From Burkholderiales bacterium (GTDB lineage: Bacteria; Pseudomonadota; Gammaproteobacteria; Burkholderiales; Burkholderiaceae_C): 27,428 nt of DNA. Position 1 is the stretch's first letter, and each line of letters opens with the position of its first letter. A program made the translations under genes and the position numbers. Below are positions 8,561 through 14,207 of this stretch, piece after piece. The stretch is taken from NCBI GenBank assembly GCA_005793295.1, contig SXSX01000149.1, positions 1 to 27,428 of the forward strand, given 5' to 3'. The notes beneath the pieces are model-generated. The model was not told the DNA's origin and did no database searches. It was given only the letters and a program-made list of their open reading frames with translations.

Positions 8561-9124
8561 TTAGCGGCTTCGCGGCTTCGCGGAGGCCTTTTTTGCGGGG
8601 GCTTTTTTAGCTGCAGTTTTTTTGACAGCAGGTTTTTTGAAGGTGGTTTTTGCGCTGACTTCTTTGAAAGTATCAGCCGCAATGGTTTGAAATTGCTGGG
8701 TCAGCGATGTCCACAGCTGCATCGGGTCGACCACACCAGCGGCGGGTTTGTCGGCGGGTGCGTGTGCTTTGGCTTGGGGCGCTGCTTTTGTTTTTGCGGG
8801 CGCCGGCTTGAAGGCTTCTGCCATCGAGAAGTTCATGCCCTTTAAGGTTGCCATCGTGAGTTTTTGAACCTCTAAGGCTTGGATGGTGGCAGCCAGTGCG
8901 CGGGAGTTTTGCTCTAACCAAAACTGAACGTGTTTGAGTTCTTCAATGCGCTTTTCGATGTCTTCCACATTCAGGCTCGGTGCCAACCATTGCGACATAT
9001 TGGGCATAGCAGCTGAACTGGCAGGTGCTGCGCCCATGCCGCTGCCCGCGGTTTTGGCCAGGTTTTGCAAGAAGTCAAAGCCGGGAACAAATTTTCCAAA
9101 GCCGGAGATGTCGGTGCTGCTCAT
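8561..9124 (-). CDS. phaM: PhaM-like polyhydroxyalkanoate granule-associated protein
   Basis: PhaM of Ralstonia eutropha binds PHA synthase PhaC and DNA, activates the synthase and attaches PHB granules to the nucleoid. This 187-residue protein has the same plan: an N-terminal phasin-like helical region (FDFLQNLA; then IEKRIEELKHVQFWLEQNSRAL), a second conserved helix (TIQALEVQKLTMATLK), a low-complexity linker, a short conserved WTSLTQQFQTIA helix, and a histone H1-like tail rich in Ala, Lys and Pro (about residues 163-187, AAKKAPAKKASAKP). A strong AAGGAG site (9131-9136) precedes the ATG. It lies 50 bp after exbD and before the FIST gene. Family call by memory of the sequence pattern. Confidence 0.82.
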   Translation of the reverse strand: MSSTDISGFGKFVPGFDFLQNLAKTAGSGMGAAPASSAAMPNMSQWLAPSLNVEDIEKRIEELKHVQFWLEQNSRALAATIQALEVQKLTMATLKGMNFSMAEAFKPAPAKTKAAPQAKAHAPADKPAAGVVDPMQLWTSLTQQFQTIAADTFKEVSAKTTFKKPAVKKTAAKKAPAKKASAKPRSR

Positions 9125-9174
9125 GGGGAACTCCTTGGTGTGAAAAAGCGGTGAACTAAGCCGAGCTTACCCGC

Positions 9175-9582
9175 TTAATCCGGCTCGGTGATAAATCCAA
9201 TTTTTTGCATGCCTGCGCGTTGGGCCGCAGCCATCACCCGCGCCACGCGTTCATAGCGCACCGCGCGGTCACCGCGAATATGGAGCTCGGCTTGTGGCTG
9301 TGCGCCTGCCGCCGCAGTTAACTTAGCGGCCAAATCATTTTCCTGCAGCGGGGCATCGTTCCAAAAGTAAGCGCCGCTGGCGTCCACATCCAAGCGGATG
9401 GTCTCGGGTTTGTCGGTGTTTACTTGGTTGCTGGCGCGGGGAAGCTCAACATGGACTGCGTGCTGCATCACCGGAATCGTGATGATAAAAATAACCAGCA
9501 ACACCAACATGATATCGACCAAGGGCGTCATGTTGATCTCGTTCATCACCTCGTCGCTGTTGTCTTGGGTCCCGAATGCCAT
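9175..9582 (-). CDS. exbD: Biopolymer transport protein ExbD/TolR family
   Basis: A 135-residue inner-membrane protein with a short cytoplasmic N-terminus (EVMNEINMTPLVD), one membrane segment (about residues 21-38) carrying the essential aspartate D23, and a periplasmic domain. With ExbB it forms the proton-driven motor that energises TonB. It begins 4 bp after the exbB stop, and exbB follows tonB, so the three form a tonB-exbB-exbD unit. The adjacency to tonB rather than pal/tolB favours ExbD over TolR. No oddities. Confidence 0.92.
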   Translation of the reverse strand: MAFGTQDNSDEVMNEINMTPLVDIMLVLLVIFIITIPVMQHAVHVELPRASNQVNTDKPETIRLDVDASGAYFWNDAPLQENDLAAKLTAAAGAQPQAELHIRGDRAVRYERVARVMAAAQRAGMQKIGFITEPD

Positions 9583-9586
9583 GGTG

Positions 9587-10273
9587 TTAGCGAGCCCCTA
9601 CGCGAGCGCCAGTCACAAAAAAAGCGTGCAGGTCATGCGCAAAGCGGTTGAGTGTGAGCAATACCCCTTTGTTGGCGCGCACCAAAGCGTTGTAGCCCAG
9701 CACCGCGGGAATCGCCACGGCCAAGCCCAGCGCTGTCATGATGAGGGTTTCACCAATGGGCCCGGCGACTTTGTCTATCGTGGCCTGGCCCGCCAAGCCA
9801 ATCGCCATGAGGGCATGGTAAATCCCCCACACGGTTCCAAACAGTCCGACAAAGGGCGCGGTAGAACCGACGGAAGCCAAGAGGGCCAAGCCGCTTTGGA
9901 GCTCGGCGGTCGCGTCATCAATACTGTGCGTCAAGCTGCGCGTGAGCCAGTCGCTTAAGTCAAAGCCTTCGTGTAGCTCTTTTTTCGCGCTTTGGTCTTC
10001 GCTCAAGTGGGCGGCCGCTTGGCGACCTTCTAAAGCGAGAGCGTGAAAAGGATTGGCCTCTCCGTTTAAGGTTTGGAGCCCCGCGTCAAAGTCTTTGGCG
10101 TGCCAAAAACTTTTGAGCTGACGCGCTTGTAGTGCAAGGCGACGCAAGTCGAGCGTTTTGAGCACGATCACCATCCACGATGCCAGCGACATCGCTAAAA
10201 GCAAAACCAACACGCTGCGTGTGACCGCATCGCCTTGGGCCCATACGTTGAAAAGTCCGTTGTCAAGATTCAT
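9587..10273 (-). CDS. exbB: MotA/TolQ/ExbB proton channel family protein
   Basis: The 228-residue protein has three membrane segments (about residues 19-38, 129-160 and 175-198) separated by a long cytoplasmic loop, the ExbB/TolQ layout. The conserved LASVGSTAPFVGLFGTVWGI stretch in segment two, and PIGETLIMTALGLAVAIPAV in segment three, are the channel signature. It uses the proton gradient with ExbD to drive TonB. It is 19 bp downstream of tonB and 4 bp upstream of exbD, clearly one operon. The length and neighbours point to ExbB rather than TolQ. Confidence 0.93.
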   Translation of the reverse strand: MNLDNGLFNVWAQGDAVTRSVLVLLLAMSLASWMVIVLKTLDLRRLALQARQLKSFWHAKDFDAGLQTLNGEANPFHALALEGRQAAAHLSEDQSAKKELHEGFDLSDWLTRSLTHSIDDATAELQSGLALLASVGSTAPFVGLFGTVWGIYHALMAIGLAGQATIDKVAGPIGETLIMTALGLAVAIPAVLGYNALVRANKGVLLTLNRFAHDLHAFFVTGARVGAR

Positions 10274-10292
10274 AGGTCACCGGGTTAAAAAT

Positions 10293-10949
10293 TCAGTCTA
10301 AAACAAAAGCCAGCGGCACCTTAAACCACATCGCCTCAGGAACACCGCCGCGCTTACCGGGCACATAACGCCAGCGTTGAACGGTTGCCAAAGCCGCAGC
10401 GTCAAGCCGCTCAAAGCCGCTGGTTTTGGCGATCTCCGCTTTTTGTGCTTTGCCGTCAACGCCAATCAAAACATTCAACACCACCTGCCCCTGCTCGCCG
10501 CGGCGCACGCTCAAAGCGGGGTAATCAGGTTTGGGGTTTTGTAAGTAAGCGGCGTCATGGGTGGGGAGTTCGACTTTAGCGGCGGCGGGACTGGCGTTGG
10601 TTGTGCTCGCTGCTGCTAGGTTTGCTGAAGGCGCTGCAAGTGCAACCGTTACCGGCGCGTTGGGGCTTGCAGGAGCCAGGTTAGGGTTGGGTTGTAACGC
10701 AGGCGGACGGGGTAGCGGCGTTGGCAAGGGAGTAGGGAGAGGTTTTGTGGCTTTGGCGGGAGGCGCAGGCGGCGTCACAGGTGCTTGGGTTAAGGCAACC
10801 GACGTACTGATTAACTGCACCGGCACCACCACCTCAGCCATTTTTTGTAACAAGCCACTTTGCAAGAGCCACAACCCCGCACCATGGATCAGCAGCACCC
10901 CCGCGACGACGAGCGTTTTTCTTTGGGCGGTGGAGGTGCGGTGGGCCAT
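10293..10949 (-). CDS. tonB: TonB energy transducer
   Basis: TonB links the ExbBD motor to outer-membrane receptors. The 218-residue protein has a single N-terminal membrane anchor (about residues 12-30, with H22 at the place of the conserved TonB histidine), a long Pro/Ala-rich spacer including repeated LPTP units (about 55-120), and a C-terminal TonB domain (about 130-218, PDYPALSVRRGEQGQVVLNV then ATVQRWRYVPGKRGG). It starts 21 bp after the PCu(A)C copper chaperone gene and is followed by exbB and exbD. This suggests a dedicated TonB system serving metal, probably copper, uptake (inference). No TonB-dependent receptor is in the window. Confidence 0.93.
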   Translation of the reverse strand: MAHRTSTAQRKTLVVAGVLLIHGAGLWLLQSGLLQKMAEVVVPVQLISTSVALTQAPVTPPAPPAKATKPLPTPLPTPLPRPPALQPNPNLAPASPNAPVTVALAAPSANLAAASTTNASPAAAKVELPTHDAAYLQNPKPDYPALSVRRGEQGQVVLNVLIGVDGKAQKAEIAKTSGFERLDAAALATVQRWRYVPGKRGGVPEAMWFKVPLAFVLD

Positions 10950-10970
10950 TTTTAGACAAGTGAGTTTTGA

Positions 10971-11474
10971 TTATTGCTTAGGCTTGTTGGCCGTATCGCC
11001 GTGTTGGTGCCCACCCATGTCTGCACCACCGCCTGGCGGAGTTTGTGCAACGGGAACCTTCAATTCCATTTTGCTCTCGATGCCTTTGGCGTCTTTAAAC
11101 ACCAAGGTCAGGGGAATCGTGGTGTCTTTTTGCAAAGGCAGTTTCAGGTCCATGAGCATGACGTGGTAGCCGCCGGGTTTGAGGCTGGTGGCTTTGCCTG
11201 CGGGCAATTCCAAGCCGCCTTCGAGCGCGCGCATTTTCATGACGCCGTTGTCCATTTTCATTTCGTGGACTTCGGTGACGCCGGCGACGCTGGAAGTGGC
11301 CCCCACCAATTTGGCATTGGTTTTAGAAGTCAGCGTCATGAAGGCGCCGGTGGCCTTTTGGCCTTGAACGGTTGCGCGGGCCCAAGCGTCTTTGACTTCG
11401 ACGTTTTGGGCAGACGCGATGCTAGTGAGTGAAAGCGCGACCAAGGTGGCGCAAAGTGCAGTGCGAAGTTTCAT
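10971..11474 (-). CDS. PCu(A)C periplasmic copper chaperone
   Basis: PCu(A)C proteins carry Cu(I) in the periplasm to the CuA and CuB sites of cytochrome oxidases. The 167-residue protein has a signal peptide (MKLRTALCATLVALSLTSIASA) and the copper-binding set H70, M72, M81, H104 and M106 in the usual VHEMKM...GGYHVMLM context. The C-terminus adds a His/Met-containing tail (GGGADMGGHQHGD) that may bind more metal. The frame stays open to 11786, but the ATG at 11474 follows a good AGGAG site and directly begins the signal peptide, so it is the start. It sits between the YcnI-like gene and tonB. Confidence 0.94.
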   Translation of the reverse strand: MKLRTALCATLVALSLTSIASAQNVEVKDAWARATVQGQKATGAFMTLTSKTNAKLVGATSSVAGVTEVHEMKMDNGVMKMRALEGGLELPAGKATSLKPGGYHVMLMDLKLPLQKDTTIPLTLVFKDAKGIESKMELKVPVAQTPPGGGADMGGHQHGDTANKPKQ

Positions 11475-11508
11475 ACAAGCTCCTGAGGTTAAAAATAGAC
11501 GAAAAAAA

Positions 11509-12060
11509 TCAATGGGCGTGGCCGCCAGCGGCTTGAACATCGAGTACTTCCAGAAGCGCCGCCGGAGACTTGAGGCCTTTGGTCGAGTTTGCTGAAGCGG
11601 GAACTTCGACCCAGTCGTTCGAGCCTTTGGGACAGGACTGAACCACTTTGAACCAGAGGGGTCCCGCTTTGGCGGGGGTGGTTCCGCGCACGACAAACTC
11701 GTCGTAATACGCTGCGGGCAATGCGTTTTCTGCACCTTTGGCTGTCCAAGTGATTTCAAGAACACCTTCGGTGTATTTCTTCCCATGGCTTTCGTACGGT
11801 GTGGGCAAGGGGCCGACTTTGGTGCTCACCGTCCAGCCGGCTTTGGGCATGGGTTGGGCCGCGTTAAAGCCGGCGGGGATGGTGATGCGTAGGGCGGTAG
11901 TGGGCTCGGCGTCGCAACCGTGGCCGACCCGAAAGGCGGCGCGGTAGCTGGCGTTGGCAGCGGCGGCGCCGTCTTGTAAGACCACGTGGGCGAGGACAGG
12001 TGTTTGGCTGGCAACGAGGGCGATTAAAGCGAGAAGGCCAATGGGGAAAAGTTTTTTCAT
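11509..12060 (-). CDS. YcnI-like (DUF1775) copper-binding protein
   Basis: YcnI of Bacillus subtilis binds Cu(II) through an N-terminal 'brace' histidine exposed by signal cleavage. Here a signal peptide (residues 1-24, ending PVLA) is followed directly by H25 in AHVVLQ, the expected brace residue. Conserved DUF1775 features follow: RVGHGCDAEPTTALRITIP, PKAGWTVSTK and ITWTAKG, and a late cysteine (QSCPKGSNDW). Predicted to be periplasmic or membrane-attached; the C-terminus ends in GGHAH, another possible metal site. It lies 34 bp upstream of the PCu(A)C gene on the same strand; YcnI-PCu(A)C pairing is common in copper-responsive loci. Confidence 0.92.
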   Translation of the reverse strand: MKKLFPIGLLALIALVASQTPVLAHVVLQDGAAAANASYRAAFRVGHGCDAEPTTALRITIPAGFNAAQPMPKAGWTVSTKVGPLPTPYESHGKKYTEGVLEITWTAKGAENALPAAYYDEFVVRGTTPAKAGPLWFKVVQSCPKGSNDWVEVPASANSTKGLKSPAALLEVLDVQAAGGHAH

Positions 12061-12180
12061 GGTGTGTTTCTTTAAAAATTAAATCGATACGAATGCGCCA
12101 GTGGCGCAAACGAAAGCGTTTTTGCAAACCCATTAGAGCCACATCAAAGTTTTGACGCGGATTAAAGGGTGGCGATTTTT
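12061..12180 (-). promoter_or_regulatory. 120-bp spacer with a TGCGCC/GGCGCA hairpin upstream of ycnI-like gene
   Basis: The spacer between the DUF2946 and YcnI-like genes holds a perfect 6-bp inverted repeat, TGCGCC (12094-12099) and GGCGCA (12103-12108), with a 3-nt loop. An AT-rich stretch lies between it and the ycnI-like start (12071-12083 on this strand reads AAATTT-like). It could be an operator, a leader hairpin or an attenuator. No known copper-regulator box is recognised, and no ORF of interest lies in the spacer. Confidence 0.3.
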
Positions 12181-12555
12181 TTAAAGAAAAAGAGGCGGCC
12201 CGCGACCGGGTGGCGGTGCGGCGCTGCGCGAGATTGGCACAGCCAGTGCCGCGAGACACGAAGTGAGCGACAAGGGCTCCACGACGGCAGTCACAACCAC
12301 GCTGCCAGGCGCCGGGGCTGCGACTGGCAAACAAAGAACGCAATCTAAGCTGTGGCTTGGCTGAGATGTTTGTGGATCTGTAGGGTCGGCATTGACATCA
12401 ACCAACTGCACCGTGCCTGATGCGCTACACACTAACGCAGTGCTGTGCGAATTCAACAGTGGCGAGGCCACCGCTACTCCCAGTGCAAGACACCAAACCG
12501 CCGCCACCCATCGCAAGAGCGTGTGTGCTTGGCGAAGGGATTGCAAAGGCGTCAT
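12181..12555 (-). CDS. DUF2946-family protein, likely copper-locus associated
   Basis: A 124-residue protein with an N-terminal hydrophobic segment (about residues 14-31, LLRWVAAVWCLALGVAVA) that acts as signal or anchor, a cysteine-containing stretch (LVCSASG), the HSLDCVLCLP motif (about residues 88-97) and a hydrophobic C-terminal region. The H-x3-C-x2-C motif is characteristic of DUF2946 proteins, which occur in proteobacterial copper-induced operons; the His/Cys set suggests metal binding (inference). It is the first gene of the minus-strand block leading into ycnI, PCu(A)C and tonB, and is divergent from the VOC gene with only about 40 bp between the start codons. Biochemical function unknown. 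Confidence 0.78.
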   Translation of the reverse strand: MTPLQSLRQAHTLLRWVAAVWCLALGVAVASPLLNSHSTALVCSASGTVQLVDVNADPTDPQTSQPSHSLDCVLCLPVAAPAPGSVVVTAVVEPLSLTSCLAALAVPISRSAAPPPGRGPPLFL

Positions 12556-12595
12556 GGGCCTGATTATGGCAGCAAGGCTGCTATCCTTGGGCGTT

Positions 12596-13009
12596 ATGCA
12601 AAGCCTCTTTCACCTTGCCATTCACGTCACCAACTTAGACGCAGCCCGTGGTTTTTACGGTGGCGTATTGGGTTGTACGGAAGGCCGAAGTACCGAGACC
12701 TGGGTAGACTTTGATTTTTTTGGCCATCAAATTTCCCTGCACCTCGGCCAGCCTTTTGCCACCACCCTCACCGGCCACGTGGGCGAAAAGCGCGTCCCCA
12801 TGCCGCATTTCGGCGTGGTGCTAGCCTTGCCCGAGTGGCAAGCACTGGCCGAGCGCTTAAAGCGTGCAAAAGTGGCGTTTGTGTTGGAGCCACAGTGCCG
12901 GTTTGTCGGACAAGCTGGTGAGCAATGGACCATGTTTTTTACCGACCCGTCTGGCAACCCGATTGAAGTCAAAGGTTTTGCCTCACTTACTACCGTTTAC
13001 GCCACATGA
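12596..13009 (+). CDS. VOC (glyoxalase/dioxygenase superfamily) protein
   Basis: The 137-residue protein is a single VOC-fold unit pair: FHLAIHVTNLDAARGFYGGVLG opens the fold, VDFDFFGHQISLHLG and MPHFGVVL follow, and it closes with FFTDPSGNPIEVKGF. Likely metal ligands are H6, the histidine of MPHFG and the glutamate of PIEVKG, as in glyoxalase I-type enzymes, so it is probably a metal-dependent enzyme of unknown substrate. The frame is open further upstream, but the ATG at 12596 matches the family start; ATG 12555 would add 14 residues. Its stop overlaps the start of the MarC gene (ATGA), so the two are coupled. Confidence 0.88.
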   Translation: MQSLFHLAIHVTNLDAARGFYGGVLGCTEGRSTETWVDFDFFGHQISLHLGQPFATTLTGHVGEKRVPMPHFGVVLALPEWQALAERLKRAKVAFVLEPQCRFVGQAGEQWTMFFTDPSGNPIEVKGFASLTTVYAT

Positions 13010-13605
13010 TGAATTACACCTTCGCTTCTGCGACGATTTTGCTGCTACTCATTACCGACCCCGTTGGCAACATTCCCGTGTTTGCCAACGCGCTTAAGCA
13101 TGTGGCCCCGGAGCGTCGGGCGCGTGTGATTCTGCGAGAAATTCTGATTGCGTTTTTCTTGCTACTCACGTTTATGTTTGTGGGCGAAGGCTTCTTGAGG
13201 GTGATGAACCTGAGCGAGTTGTCTTTGCAAATTGGCGGCGGTGTGATTTTGTTTTTAATCGCGCTGCGCATGGTCTTCCCTCCGCCTGCGGCCGAAGAAG
13301 CGGAAATTTTGACCGAGCCCTTGATCGTCCCCTTAGCGATTCCCGCAATTGCGGGCCCTTCCGCGTTGGCTACGGTATTGCTCTTGGTGTCGCAACAGCC
13401 CGAGCGACGTTGGGAGTGGATCGCTGCGCTGTGCGTCACTATGGTTATCAGCGCCGTGGTACTGGTTTCAGCAGAGCGAATTCAGCGTATCGTCGGTCCG
13501 CGTTTAGTTACTGCAGTTGAGCGCTTGATGGGCTTGGTGTTGGTATCCGTAGCCATTGAAATGATGCTGCGGGGCGCTAAGACTTTTGCGATGCAATTGA
13601 AATAA
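13006..13605 (+). CDS. MarC-family (UPF0056) integral membrane protein
   Basis: The 199-residue protein has about six membrane segments with the typical opening ITDPVGNIPVFANALKHV, the middle ILFLIALRMVFPP loop and the LIVPLAIPAIAGPSALATVLLL repeat-like segment of the MarC family. MarC was once linked to multiple antibiotic resistance, but later work did not support that; its function is unknown, perhaps transport. Two adjacent ATGs (13006 and 13009) are possible; the first overlaps the VOC stop. The gene converges on the Lrp-type regulator with 41 bp between the stops, where no terminator is seen. Confidence 0.92.
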   Translation: MMNYTFASATILLLLITDPVGNIPVFANALKHVAPERRARVILREILIAFFLLLTFMFVGEGFLRVMNLSELSLQIGGGVILFLIALRMVFPPPAAEEAEILTEPLIVPLAIPAIAGPSALATVLLLVSQQPERRWEWIAALCVTMVISAVVLVSAERIQRIVGPRLVTAVERLMGLVLVSVAIEMMLRGAKTFAMQLK

Positions 13606-13646
13606 GGCGGTGCGCGTTAGGTAAAAAATAACGGTAGATGTGTCAT

Positions 13647-14102
13647 TCACAAAATCGGCAAAGCCGTCGTGCTTTTAATTTCTTCCATTGAAAAAGCCGA
13701 AGACACCCGAGACATGTCGGCAAGGCTGATTAATTTTTTGTAAAAACGGTCATACCCTTCAATGCTAGAAGCTACAACCTTTAGTAAGTAATCCACGTCA
13801 CCACTCATTCTGTGGAATTCTTGTACCTCTGGTAAAGCGCTGACCACCCCCGCAAATCGGTTGAGCCATTTTTCGTCGTGTTGCCCGGCCTGAATGCTGA
13901 CGAAGACCGTGATAGGTAACCCAACCGCTTTTCGGTTGATGATGGCCACGCGTTTGTCGATATGGCCACTGTCCTCTAAACGTTTGACACGCTTCCAGCA
14001 GGGCGTGCTTGAGAGTCCTACTTTTGCGCCAAGGTCGACCATCGATAACGCGCTGTCTCGCTGGAGGGCATCTAATATCTGTAAATCAAGTCTGTCTAGC
14101 AT
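13647..14102 (-). CDS. Lrp/AsnC-family regulator, DecR-like
   Basis: The 151-residue protein has an N-terminal winged helix-turn-helix (residues about 1-60, with LGAKVGLSSTPCWKRVKRLEDSG) and a C-terminal ligand-binding RAM domain (VDYLLKVVASSIEGYDRFYKKL). It resembles E. coli DecR (YbaO), including the TPCWKR(V/L)KRLED helix, the RMxGxxDYL segment and the final TTxLPI. DecR activates cysteine desulfhydration genes in response to cysteine. It is divergent from a cysteine desulfurase gene across 105 bp, so it very likely controls that gene with cysteine as effector (inference). The frame also permits a TTG start 4 codons upstream (14114); ATG 14102 is preferred as MLDRLDLQ is the family start. 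Confidence 0.93.
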   Translation of the reverse strand: MLDRLDLQILDALQRDSALSMVDLGAKVGLSSTPCWKRVKRLEDSGHIDKRVAIINRKAVGLPITVFVSIQAGQHDEKWLNRFAGVVSALPEVQEFHRMSGDVDYLLKVVASSIEGYDRFYKKLISLADMSRVSSAFSMEEIKSTTALPIL

Positions 14103-14116
14103 AAAAAATGCCAATA

Positions 14117-14149
14117 AGTTAATTATTTAGGATGATATTCTAATTAAGT
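14117..14149. promoter_or_regulatory. Candidate Lrp-type operator in the divergent spacer
   Basis: AGTTAATTA (14117-14125) and TAATTAAGT (14141-14149) are an inverted repeat matching 8 of 9 positions, with centres 24 bp apart, in an AT-rich 105-bp spacer between the regulator and desulfurase starts. Lrp-family regulators bind AT-rich dyads in such positions, so this is the best site for autoregulation and control of the desulfurase gene. AT-rich words recur by chance, so confidence is limited. Confidence 0.35.
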
Positions 14150-14207
14150 GGCTGTAAATCAAAATAAAAGCAATGAATTTCTGGCGGTGGCTTTTTAAAC
14201 TTCTGGA

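Noticed and set aside
8561..8650. Lys/Ala/Pro repeats at the end of the PhaM-like gene as a DNA tandem repeat
   Set aside because: Explained by the histone H1-like protein tail typical of PhaM.
9398..9958. Plus-strand open frame across exbD and exbB
   Set aside because: Antisense to two strongly conserved membrane genes; no recognisable protein pattern.
10680..10790. Repetitive G-rich stretch as a non-coding repeat
   Set aside because: It is the complement of the TonB proline-rich spacer.
10561..11169. Plus-strand open frame across tonB and the copper chaperone gene
   Set aside because: Its Gly/Ala/Val-rich start is the complement of the TonB Pro/Ala spacer, and it spans two real genes.
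11475..11786. N-terminal extension of the copper chaperone frame
   Set aside because: Overlaps the YcnI-like gene, while ATG 11474 has a good ribosome site and begins a signal peptide.
12108..12124. AAACG-AAAG-CGTTTTT, terminator-like on the plus strand
   Set aside because: No plus-strand gene ends before it, and on the minus strand no T-run follows the stem.
12392..12595. N-terminal extension of the VOC frame
   Set aside because: Overlaps the DUF2946 gene on the other strand, and family members start at MQSLFHL.
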